Assembly: GCF_007997085.1 (NCBI RefSeq)
Contig: NZ_VORR01000010.1
Span: 1-64,000, forward strand
Source of the DNA: Polaribacter sp. IC066
GTDB lineage: Bacteria > Bacteroidota > Bacteroidia > Flavobacteriales > Flavobacteriaceae
Direction of reading: 5' to 3'
DNA: 64,000 nucleotides
Position numbers and translations under genes: made by a program. Every line of letters starts with the position of its first letter. The stretch's first letter is position 1. Below the pieces are notes generated by a model. It saw only the letters and a program-made list of their open reading frames with translations, did no database searches and was not told where the DNA came from. This document shows, one piece after another, positions 16,501 to 23,891 of this stretch.

Positions 16501-18468
16501 AAAAATCAACGAAATAGAATCGATAATTTTTGTAGAATGAGAAGTATCTTCAATCTCTAAATTAGACACAATTTCTATCAGCAATTCTAAATCTGTAACA
16601 ATTTGATTGACTTCTTTTTCTACTGCTTTTGCATTGATTACTTTACTGATTTTATCTAATTCCGTTTCTTTTTCTGCTACTCTTTTATGATACGGTAGCA
16701 ATGCTTTTTCATCCAACAGAAAAGAAACACATCTTTGTGAAATTGTTTCTGTTTGTGCGACAAGTTCGGCTTCTAATTTTACTAAATAAGCTACATCTAT
16801 ATATCTTATTTCTTTAAAACCAATAATTTCTCCTCGTAAGGTTCTTAATTGTGACAATGCTTGCACAAAATCATCAATAGATTTGAACGAAGTACTTTTT
16901 ATTTTACTAAAAAAAACGTTTGCTTTTCCAGCAATTTCTTCCGTTATCTTTTTGGCATTTTTTCGAAGTTGTACCACCTTATCAAACTCGTCAATAGCTG
17001 CATTTGCTGAAGCGTTTATGGCTGCTAACGGAATGGATAATTCAAAGGTTTTTGATTCTTTTATCCAGTAATAGCTATCAGAAATATCCAAGGAAATTTT
17101 AGCAATGTCTTCATACAACCCGTCATAATTATCTTCTTTATTTAAAAGTGTGATTAAAACTTGGCATTCTGCCATCGCCTTCACAATATCTTTATTGCCA
17201 ACTTTGTATAAAAAAGAGTCTTTAAATTCTGATGGAATTTCGGTGCCTTGCGTAAATGGTGTTTGCCAAATCTGAATTACATGATGCCTTGTTTGATCTT
17301 CATTATCTTTAAAATAGCACAATTCGCCATTTTTTAAGAAGGTAAATCCGCTACAAATAATTGGCGTTTTTACCTCTTGCTCAATCACATTATAAGACAT
17401 CAATACATACAATCCTGTTGTTTCTTGATAAAAGACATAGAAAAAATCTTCTCCGTTTTGTGAGCTTATTTTATCTTGAAACTTTAAATCTGTGAACTGA
17501 TTATCAAAAATTTTAAAACCACCCGATTGTAAATAATATCCGTTTGAAAAAATAATTCCTTGGTCGTTTGGCAATAAAACAGCCGCATCTTTTATCGCAT
17601 CTATCTTCTTAACCTCTTGTATTTTATGATTGTACACAAAATAACGCGTTGCTTCTTGAAATGGTTTTATTTCTAAAATGATTAGATTTCCTAAATCGGC
17701 AAAACGGTATTGACCATCATCTAATGTTTGATCTGCTTGCGTAACCGACTCATTATAAATACCTTTTCCGTCATCGGTATTATTTTCGATTTTTATGGTT
17801 AAATCACCGCCAACAGTTTCCACAAAAACCTTATCTAAAATACTAATATGCGGATGTTTGCCATAAAAATGCATGTCTCTCGTAACTTCTTGCCACCTAT
17901 ATTCATGCTGATTTGGAAATACAAACTCGTGATCACTCCTGTTATCAACATAACTTAAAGTTCCGTCGGTTATTAACCATTTAAAAGTTTTGATATCGCT
18001 AGCGGTTTCACTTAATTGAAAAACCAAATGCAAGTAATTACCAATAATGGCAAATTTGCTAAAAATGGTGTTTCTGTAATATTTATAAAGATTCGTGAAA
18101 TCTAACGTAAAAGCATCATTTTCTAGAAAATCTAAACCTTTGTTCACAAATTGCGTTCCGTCATAAGAGAAAATGCTGAAAACATCGTTTAACTTTACAT
18201 CTGTTCTTAATCCTAAATGAACATTATATCCAAAAATACTGATATTGCCAATCGTTATAATATCTCGAGCAATACAGTTGTTTTCTGTGTTAATTCTATT
18301 GTTTGCAATTAGTTTAGTTTCTACACTACCAAATACTTTTGCACGTTCTTGGTTTAATTGACCAAGCCGGGTTTGCAGTGCTTCTTTTTGCTTTTGAAGA
18401 CGATTTTGAATAATTTCATACGTTCCGTCTTCGAGAATATTCTTTTGATTTTTTTCTTCTTTTTGCAT
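13591..18468 (-). CDS. Giant AAA-type ATPase (annotated elsewhere as DNA repair ATPase)
   Basis: A 1625-residue cytoplasmic protein without a signal peptide. The first 50 residues are a short coiled coil; about 50-430 is beta-rich with repeated WD-like or propeller-like strands; about 430-860 is dominated by long helices and coiled coil; the AAA domain is at about 1240-1420, with Walker A SPPGYGKTT near 1266 and Walker B VMLYLDDIQH near 1331, then an Arg-containing MAGNPYTESGDKFQIPDMLANR region. Proteins like this are labelled DNA repair ATPase in databases, but the neighbours (flotillin, NfeD-like, PspA) point to membrane or envelope stress work. It lies 158 bases after the flotillin gene, with inverted repeats between. 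Exact role unknown. Confidence 0.85.
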   Translation of the reverse strand: MQKEEKNQKNILEDGTYEIIQNRLQKQKEALQTRLGQLNQERAKVFGSVETKLIANNRINTENNCIARDIITIGNISIFGYNVHLGLRTDVKLNDVFSIFSYDGTQFVNKGLDFLENDAFTLDFTNLYKYYRNTIFSKFAIIGNYLHLVFQLSETASDIKTFKWLITDGTLSYVDNRSDHEFVFPNQHEYRWQEVTRDMHFYGKHPHISILDKVFVETVGGDLTIKIENNTDDGKGIYNESVTQADQTLDDGQYRFADLGNLIILEIKPFQEATRYFVYNHKIQEVKKIDAIKDAAVLLPNDQGIIFSNGYYLQSGGFKIFDNQFTDLKFQDKISSQNGEDFFYVFYQETTGLYVLMSYNVIEQEVKTPIICSGFTFLKNGELCYFKDNEDQTRHHVIQIWQTPFTQGTEIPSEFKDSFLYKVGNKDIVKAMAECQVLITLLNKEDNYDGLYEDIAKISLDISDSYYWIKESKTFELSIPLAAINASANAAIDEFDKVVQLRKNAKKITEEIAGKANVFFSKIKSTSFKSIDDFVQALSQLRTLRGEIIGFKEIRYIDVAYLVKLEAELVAQTETISQRCVSFLLDEKALLPYHKRVAEKETELDKISKVINAKAVEKEVNQIVTDLELLIEIVSNLEIEDTSHSTKIIDSISLIFSTINQLKAGIKNKVKSLSSEEASADFSSKIKLIDQSIVNYLDIATTPEKTDELLNKVAIQLEDLEGRFADYDEFIADILEKREEVYNAFQAKKSSIIEARNRKAISLETAAKRILNGVVKKAESFKFLNEINGYFASDLMINKLRDIITQLYDLEDGGKAEMIETGLKTAKEDAVRKLKDKQDLYEDGENVIRLGKHKFGVNKQVLDLTIVYKDKSLSYHLTGTDFYQEIENEVLLKSEKYWNQSFVSENENVYRAAYLAYRITQENTIEDLYNRTDEKLLDLVKTVASKSYTEGYTKGVHDVDAFKILKTFIIKETSLGLLRFSPKIRAFSQLFWHCLSEEKRTFYGDKIKASAAVLKVFPKSDSHLQLITDLGKSIHTIFAKVLVNSKEYQEENQFEIANYLFQELSDETSFYVSQKAITLFDEFLKVLNDNKNVHNLRTEIQLLNNEAYKINLATEWVSSFVKSSHEKDAAYIYEIVCLFLYEDKSAQNIVNVEAEEIIKDLLGSHSSIKSQEFIFDYHQFVAQLAHFSAVEISGFHQYKKEKHNVTEALKEGLKLEEFLPRVLTSFVRNQLIDQVYLPLFGDNLSKQLGSVGSNKRTDRMGMLLLVSPPGYGKTTLMEYLANRLGFVFMKINGPAIGHEVTSVDPMSATNIAAREELKKLNLAFEMGNNVMLYLDDIQHCNPAFLQKFISLADGTRKIEGVYNGQPKTYDFRDKKFCVIMAGNPYTESGDKFQIPDMLANRADIYNLGDIIGDTASLFKMSLIENSLTSNPILSQVSSTNFDDIYQFVKIVETGNREGIELKGNYTKQELNDYLSVLEKVMIVRDRVMEVNAAYIKSAAMDDQNRTEPNFKLQGSYRDMNKLVAKVVPIMNNKELEILLLSHYENESQTLTSAAESNLLKYKELGNLLSVDEKLRWETIKTTFVKNNKLKGFGNANEMTQVLAQMMQFSEHLEGIQEVLKKGLEK

Positions 18469-18515
18469 TCGGATTATAGATAGATTTTACTGTAGAAATT
18501 AATAATCTGTAGTTC

Positions 18516-18610
18516 TATCCTGCAAGGTTTTAATACCTTGTAGGTATGTTTAATTCGAAATAGTTTTTAATCTTATCCCTACAAGGTCAAGAAAAAGACC
18601 TTGCAGGATA
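18516..18610. repeat. Pair of facing palindromic repeats (REP-like)
   Basis: Arm 1 (18516-18544) and arm 2 (18577-18610) are inverted copies built on TATCCTGCAAGGT and ACCTTGTAGG; each arm is itself partly palindromic. It sits between the flotillin stop and the ATPase start and could form a large cruciform or RNA hairpin, splitting or tuning expression within the operon. The core AGACCTTGCAGG resembles the palindrome at 25109-25141. Confidence 0.7.
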
Positions 18611-18626
18611 TAAAATGTAATTAATT

Positions 18627-20696
18627 CTACCCCAACTTCTTATCAGACAATCCTAAACCTTTTGCAAGATTCATTAAATTCGAAAACAAGTTGCTTTCTT
18701 CATTATCAGAAGTTTTCGATTTTAAATCCATCAAAATACTCGCTACAGAAAGATTTTTTAAATCTTCTGATGATACATTGTATTTATCAGCAAAATCTCT
18801 CACTTTTTCTAGTAAATTTCCTTTAACATCATTGCTGCCAAGAATTGCATTTTTTACCTCTTGAATATTATCAGAATGTTTTGTCAATCTGTCAATACCT
18901 TTTGCTCTTGTAATTTGCCCAACAATCTGATCAAAGAACATGGTTTCTCCGCCAACAATATCAATATTCGCGGCTTTCAAGGCCTCTCCGATTACACTTG
19001 CTTGCGCATCTGCTATTTCTTTCTGAATATTAATTTCAGCCAAGTCAACTTGTAATTCTTTGTTTAAACGCAATTTAAATTCTTCATGCTCTTTACCAAC
19101 ACCATCTAATTTCTTCATGGCATTTGCTTTTTCTTCAATTCCGGCTGCATCTGCCAAAGCTTTTTCTTTGATTACGATTGCTTCTGCCATTCCTTGTTTC
19201 TGAATCGCTGTTGCTTTTGCTTCAATACCAGCCGCTTCTGCTTTCGCTTTTTTCTCAATAATTAAGGCTTCTACAATACCTTCACGCTCATGCGCATCTG
19301 CTTTTGCATGCATTACTTGCGCTTCAGACATTCCGATTACAGCTTCTTCTTTCGCTGTTGCTTCCGCTAAAATTTTTCTTGATTCCGCTTCTTTTTCACT
19401 GGCTTGTTTCTTCGCTAACGCTTCAATATTAATTTCTTCTGCTTGCTGAATTGCTGCTTGCTTTTGTGCTTCTGCAGCTTTCGTCGTTTTAATTAGCTCT
19501 TCTTCTGCATTTCCCTCTGCAATCGTAATTTTAACTTGCTTTTCTCTATCCGCAGTTTTAAAAGCCTGAATATCTTTCATATTCTCTTGCTCTTGTACCA
19601 CTCCTTTTTCTAAAACAACACGATCACGAATTACATCTTGAATATTCTTCTTCTCAACTTCTAATACTCTTTCTTTTTCTATCTGCGCTAAAGTTACAAT
19701 TCGCTCTCTTTCAGTTGCTTCTAACATTCTGTCTTTTTCGACTCTCTCTGTTTCTACAACACTTGTTCTTTCTTTATTTTTAGCAGCGACAATTACTTGA
19801 CGTTGCATATTTTCTTCGGCAACTTGCAATTTTTCTTCTGTAGCGATTCTTGCACTTTCAGATTTTAAGCGCTCTTCTTCATTTACTTTTAAAATACTTG
19901 CTTCTTCGCGAGATTTAATATTGGCAATTTCTCTTTTCTGCGATTCTTCTTTTTCTGCTAATTGCTTGTCTAATTCTAAAATTGCCTCACGCGCTTCAAC
20001 GTCTTGTTTTCTGATGGTTTTTTGTTCATCACGCATAATTAAATTCGACTTCACGTTTTGTGCCGCCGTTAATTCGGTGATTTTTTTAATCCCCTCTGAA
20101 TCTAAAATATTGTCTGTCTTTAAAAACGAAACTGGCGTTTGTTCTAAATAATCAATTGCACAATCTTCTAGCGTATATCCGTTTAAATCCGTGCCGATAA
20201 TATCAACAATTTCATCTCTAAATTCTCTACGCGCCTCGTATAATTCTATGAACTCAAACTTTTTTCCGACTGTTTTTAAGGCTTCAGAAAATTTTGCTTC
20301 AAATAAATCTTCTAATGTTTCAATATCGGATGCTCTTGCACAACCAATAGTTTGTGCTACTTTTTTAATATAATCGATTTCATTATTTACACGAACAAAA
20401 AACGCCACTTTAATATCTGCACGCATGTTGTCTTTACAAATAAGACCTTCATTACCAAGTCTTTCTATTTGAATTTTCTTTACAGAAATATCCATAATTT
20501 CTACTCGATGAAAAACAGGCACCACATACATTCCTTTATCTGTGGCAACTTTAGTACCACCCATACCTGTTCTTACCAGCGCTTGCCCTTGTGGTATTTT
20601 CTTATAGAACATGGCAACAATAGCAACAACAAGAATAAGTAGGAAAATAAATACTCCTAAAAAGATTCCAATAAGTGGTGATAAATTTTCTAGCAT
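18627..20696 (-). CDS. Flotillin/YqiK-type SPFH protein
   Basis: A 689-residue membrane-anchored scaffold. Seen: one N-terminal transmembrane helix (9-31), a YKKIPQGQALVRTGMGGTKV segment entering an SPFH/Band-7 domain (about 33-220), then a very long coiled coil (about 210-560) with repeated Ala-Glu-rich units (KAEAAGIEAKA and similar), and a helical C-terminus. This is the architecture of E. coli YqiK (553 residues) but longer. Flotillins organise membrane microdomains. The NfeD/YqiJ-like partner starts 12 bases upstream on the transcript, matching the common flotillin-NfeD pairing. Confidence 0.9.
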   Translation of the reverse strand: MLENLSPLIGIFLGVFIFLLILVVAIVAMFYKKIPQGQALVRTGMGGTKVATDKGMYVVPVFHRVEIMDISVKKIQIERLGNEGLICKDNMRADIKVAFFVRVNNEIDYIKKVAQTIGCARASDIETLEDLFEAKFSEALKTVGKKFEFIELYEARREFRDEIVDIIGTDLNGYTLEDCAIDYLEQTPVSFLKTDNILDSEGIKKITELTAAQNVKSNLIMRDEQKTIRKQDVEAREAILELDKQLAEKEESQKREIANIKSREEASILKVNEEERLKSESARIATEEKLQVAEENMQRQVIVAAKNKERTSVVETERVEKDRMLEATERERIVTLAQIEKERVLEVEKKNIQDVIRDRVVLEKGVVQEQENMKDIQAFKTADREKQVKITIAEGNAEEELIKTTKAAEAQKQAAIQQAEEINIEALAKKQASEKEAESRKILAEATAKEEAVIGMSEAQVMHAKADAHEREGIVEALIIEKKAKAEAAGIEAKATAIQKQGMAEAIVIKEKALADAAGIEEKANAMKKLDGVGKEHEEFKLRLNKELQVDLAEINIQKEIADAQASVIGEALKAANIDIVGGETMFFDQIVGQITRAKGIDRLTKHSDNIQEVKNAILGSNDVKGNLLEKVRDFADKYNVSSEDLKNLSVASILMDLKSKTSDNEESNLFSNLMNLAKGLGLSDKKLG

Positions 20697-20708
20697 AATT
20701 TTAAATGT

Positions 20709-21422
20709 TTAGTTCGTTTTATAGGATTGTACGTAATAATAATTTTTGTCTGCACTCTGTTTAATGATTAAAATAGACTCTCTAAAATTAATTAGTTCGC
20801 CGTTTAAAGATTTTACATATATGGATAAAGGTGTTTCTTCTACCACAATTTCTGCAGAACCCATTTTATTCTCTTTTATAGTAGATAAACAAATTCCTAC
20901 TCTTCCAATAATATCGATGGGTACATCGCCATCTTTATTAAAATTTTTAAAGAATTTCTTAAACGGAATTGTAAATATTTTGTTGATAATTAAGGACGGA
21001 AATATGGCCAATAACATAATTAAAACCCCAAAAGAAGTATCATAACTATAAGTAATTGTTGTGATGGTGGTTGTTAGCATCCACCAAATAAAAATCCAGC
21101 AAGTGAAAGCAAACATAAAGGGCAAACCGACAAAATTAAAGTATACAAGTACAACTTGCCACCATTTTAAGGGGCTTCTTCTGTTGCCTATTATATGTTC
21201 TTTTTCAATTTGTGCGTTAGAGACATCTTGAAAATCAATATTTCCACCTTCTATATTCGCATCAAAGTCCGCATCAATATCAAAATCGACGTCAATATCA
21301 AAATCTACATCAAAATCTACTCCAGAAATCATTGTGACTAACCAATACAAAATGAGTATCAGCATCAAAATAGTTAGTGTAATGTTCACTGGAGAGAATA
21401 ATATGTCTATAAGTGAATTCAA
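20709..21422 (-). CDS. NfeD/YqiJ-like OB-fold membrane protein
   Basis: A 237-residue protein. It has an N-terminal helix (residues 8-30), then an acidic dipeptide tract (about 34-57) of alternating Asp with Phe, Val or Ile, two central transmembrane segments (about 90-115 and 125-150) and a beta-rich C-terminal OB-like domain (about 160-237: GRVGICLSTIKENKMGSAEIVVEE and following). It corresponds in position and layout to YqiJ, the NfeD-type partner of YqiK flotillin. The acidic tract is unusual and could bind cations or a basic partner; this is inference. It is 2 bases from pspA-like and 12 bases from flotillin. Confidence 0.75.
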   Translation of the reverse strand: MNSLIDILFSPVNITLTILMLILILYWLVTMISGVDFDVDFDIDVDFDIDADFDANIEGGNIDFQDVSNAQIEKEHIIGNRRSPLKWWQVVLVYFNFVGLPFMFAFTCWIFIWWMLTTTITTITYSYDTSFGVLIMLLAIFPSLIINKIFTIPFKKFFKNFNKDGDVPIDIIGRVGICLSTIKENKMGSAEIVVEETPLSIYVKSLNGELINFRESILIIKQSADKNYYYVQSYKTN

Positions 21423-21424
21423 TA

Positions 21425-22141
21425 TTATGATTTTATATCGTTAGAAAAACCTAACTGTTCTTTTAATTTTGTCAATTCGTTTTCGGCTGAATCAGCTGTA
21501 AAATCTATGGCTTTGTCAATTTCATCATCTATAGATTTGTTAGCGTTTGCAATATCGCCGTACGCTTCTGCTAATGCTTCTTCTTGATGTACTTTTTCTT
21601 TCATTCTTTCTAACATTGATACCGTACTTGATGCATCAATATCTGCCATTTGCTTATTCAATTTTTGCGTTGCATTAGAAACTTTTACTCGTGCTTTTAA
21701 CGTTTTTAATTCGTTTTCCCATTTACTGATATTCTTCCTAACTGCTACAACATTCTTTTCTAATTGAGATACAGAACCTTCTAATTTCGCAGATTCTGCT
21801 TTCGAGTTTTCTGCATGCACACTACTTTCCTCTTTTTTAATTAAAGATTCTTTTGCCAAACGTTCTGCTTCAGACATTTTTAACGTACCTTTTTTAGCTT
21901 TCGTTAATAACAACATCGCTTTTTCTTGGTAATTCTCTACTTTAGATAAAAACTCTTCGTACTCATTTTTAGACCTAATTGCCAAGGCTTTTACTTGTGC
22001 CAAGGCTTCTAAACTTTTTTCAAGATCTACTTTCATATCTCTTATTCCTTGCTCTGTCAATTTGATAGGATCTTCCATATTGTCTAAAGTCGAATTCGCT
22101 TCGGCTTGTCCCATTTTAAATAATCGTTTAAAAAAATTCAT
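21425..22141 (-). CDS. PspA/IM30 family protein
   Basis: A 238-residue, almost wholly helical protein of the PspA/IM30/Vipp1 family, peripheral membrane proteins that coat and protect damaged inner membrane. It starts MNFFKRLFKMGQAEANSTLDNMEDPIKLTEQGIRDM, the standard amphipathic helix and dimer hairpin; long coiled coil spans about 25-185, and a short C-terminal helix follows. Length is typical (220-240). It is preceded by the DUF2170-like gene (3-base gap) and followed by the NfeD-like gene (2-base gap), so translation is probably coupled. This set parallels enterobacterial yjfI-yjfJ and yqiJ-yqiK modules merged into one operon. Confidence 0.92.
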   Translation of the reverse strand: MNFFKRLFKMGQAEANSTLDNMEDPIKLTEQGIRDMKVDLEKSLEALAQVKALAIRSKNEYEEFLSKVENYQEKAMLLLTKAKKGTLKMSEAERLAKESLIKKEESSVHAENSKAESAKLEGSVSQLEKNVVAVRKNISKWENELKTLKARVKVSNATQKLNKQMADIDASSTVSMLERMKEKVHQEEALAEAYGDIANANKSIDDEIDKAIDFTADSAENELTKLKEQLGFSNDIKS

Positions 22142-22144
22142 AAT

Positions 22145-22540
22145 TTAATATTTTGAAAAGTTTATAATTTGTTCTGAATATTCGCTCAACAACAAGCTCA
22201 ACGAATTTAATGACGCCTCTAACTCGTTTAAATCGAGGTTTTCAATTTGCAGAGTGTCTCTAAAAATTACTTTTTGTCCGGTTTCATCAAGTACAAATGC
22301 ACCGTGAATAATATCTCTATTTTTCTGCAATAATTTTTTAAAAACCTCTTCATTTTTATTTTTGATGTTAAAAATATGTTGCTCCATAATTAACATTGGC
22401 GGCGCAATTCCTAAAATCAAATTTTTAATCCCTTCACTCTCTTTGCTAATCATTAAAATACCGTCTTCAGAATTTTCAAAAACAATATTAAAATCGAGTT
22501 GCATTAAAAAATTTTTAATTTTTGTGTTGTAGTTTTTCAT
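22145..22540 (-). CDS. DUF2170/YjfI-like small protein, first gene of the PspA operon
   Basis: A 131-residue cytoplasmic alpha/beta protein. The size, the position immediately before PspA, and blocks such as ILGIAPPMLIMEQHIFNIKN and IIHGAFVLDETGQKVIFRDTLQIENLDLNELEASLNSL (a substrate-chaperone-like fold, sometimes labelled molecular chaperone Tir) match the YjfI/DUF2170 group that accompanies PspA. The family call is moderately sure, made from pattern and context. It probably works with PspA. It opens the five-gene operon facing the XRE regulator. Confidence 0.65.
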   Translation of the reverse strand: MKNYNTKIKNFLMQLDFNIVFENSEDGILMISKESEGIKNLILGIAPPMLIMEQHIFNIKNKNEEVFKKLLQKNRDIIHGAFVLDETGQKVIFRDTLQIENLDLNELEASLNSLSLLLSEYSEQIINFSKY

Positions 22541-22695
22541 AGTTAGTTATTTGTTGTTTGTTCTTTTTCTTTAAAAACACAATTACCCAATATTACAACA
22601 AGTTAGACAAAATCGCTACAAGTTTTAAAACAAAAATAAAAAGGCAATACACAAGTAAGATCATATTTTAAAAGTTTAAGTTGGTTGATAAAATG

Positions 22696-22789
22696 CTAAT
22701 TCTGTTAGTTTTTATTCCTATTTTGATAAAACAGCAACAAAAAGCTAGTTAGATTAGCACAATTAAAAATAATTAACTAATATTGTTAG
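22696..22789. promoter_or_regulatory. Candidate operator cluster between XRE gene and PspA operon
   Basis: Two direct copies of CTAAT-N2-TGTTAG (22696-22708 and 22777-22789) agree at 11 of 13 bases and are themselves imperfect palindromes. A third related site, GCTAGTTAGATTAGC (22744-22758), is read in the opposite sense. The gene-free gap is 297 bases between divergent genes; the cluster is nearer the regulator gene (ATG 22838), so autoregulation is plausible. Confidence 0.55.
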
Positions 22790-22837
22790 CGTAAAGATAC
22801 ACTTAAATTTAAATAATGCAAATTAAATTAGCAAAAT

Positions 22838-23596
22838 ATGTCTTTTTTCGGAAAAAATATTAAAAAAATAAGAACAGTAAAAGGATTAAGCCAAACAGCA
22901 TTCGCTGATATTTTTGGCTTAAAGCGATCTGCATTAGGTGCTTACGAAGAACACAGAAGTGAACCAAAAATAGAAACAATTATTAAAATTGCTAATTATT
23001 TTAGCATAAAAATAGATACGTTGTTAACGAGTGATATTACTGTTAACGAGTTATTACAGTTTAAAGAAAGTTTAGCAACCTACACTGAAGATATCAAAAA
23101 AGAACCGTTTGCAAAAGTACCATGTATTACAGATAATAACAATATAGATTATCTGCAGCATTTTAAAAATGATATTTTTATTGACGAAATGCCTTGTCTT
23201 CAAATCCCTATAAATACGTCTAAAAATTTTAGAGCGTTTACCGTTTCTAGTTTAGAAATGACCAACAAAGACAAAGGTTTTTATCCGAAGGATATTGTTA
23301 TTGGCGAACAAACACCGATAAATGTCATAAAAAAACTTACAAACGGAACGTTGGTTTTTGCAATTATCGACAACAACATATTATTCAGAAGACTACATAT
23401 AACCAACAACAATGTTATTTTTAGAGCAGATCATAAAAATATAGAAGACGAAATTTATAAAATTTCTGATGTAAAAGAACTTTGGCGCGTTCGATACGTT
23501 TTCTGTAAAAGAATTCCAGAATTTTCTACTTCTTTTGAAGATAAGTTAATTACAATAGAACAAGAAATTTTAAAGATGAAAGCGAAAATGGAGTAA
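22838..23596 (+). CDS. XRE-family regulator with S24-like C-terminal domain
   Basis: A 252-residue DNA-binding protein. An HTH of the Cro/CI type is at about 8-62 (IRTVKGLSQTAFADIFGLKRSALGAYEEHRSEP). The C-terminal part (about 110-225) resembles a LexA/CI S24 fold: YPKDIVIGE and TLVFAIIDNNILFRRLHI. The usual catalytic Ser-Met and Lys are not clearly kept; the position of the Lys is occupied by Arg in FRRL, so self-cleavage is doubtful and ligand or dimer sensing is more likely. A short helix closes the protein. It is divergent from the PspA-flotillin-ATPase operon and is its most obvious candidate regulator. Confidence 0.8.
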   Translation: MSFFGKNIKKIRTVKGLSQTAFADIFGLKRSALGAYEEHRSEPKIETIIKIANYFSIKIDTLLTSDITVNELLQFKESLATYTEDIKKEPFAKVPCITDNNNIDYLQHFKNDIFIDEMPCLQIPINTSKNFRAFTVSSLEMTNKDKGFYPKDIVIGEQTPINVIKKLTNGTLVFAIIDNNILFRRLHITNNNVIFRADHKNIEDEIYKISDVKELWRVRYVFCKRIPEFSTSFEDKLITIEQEILKMKAKME

Positions 23597-23626
23597 GGGT
23601 TTTTAGCTTTTGGTTGTTAATTTTTG

Positions 23627-23654
23627 GCTTTTAGCTTTTAGCTTTTAGCTTTTA
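23627..23654. repeat. Heptamer tandem repeat (GCTTTTA)4
   Basis: Four perfect units of GCTTTTA, with imperfect relatives just upstream (23602-23626), directly after the XRE gene stop. A second, longer heptamer array with a different unit follows ctaA. Confidence 0.85.
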
Positions 23655-23735
23655 GTAATCTAAAAAATTAAGATATAACTGAACTATTTAACAAGGTTAT
23701 TTTTAGTTAAATTTTAAACTAACTCTTCACACATT

Positions 23736-23780
23736 GTCACATCGAGTGATGCCGCTTTTGGGCGGGATTGTATCGAGATG
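23736..23780 (+). repeat. Dispersed repeat family C, copy 1
   Basis: Outer words GTCACATCGAGTG and TGTATCGAGATG enclose a variable 20-base centre. The same outer words flank a different hairpin centre at 62514-62559 on the other strand. Non-coding. Confidence 0.65.
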
Positions 23781-23891
23781 CCCTTTTAGTCTTTTATGCA
23801 TTTTAAAAAAATCCAAAAATAACTTTTATGCTCTACTTCCAAAAAATCACTTGCACAGAAAGCACTCAATATTGACTTTTTATTAGACACA

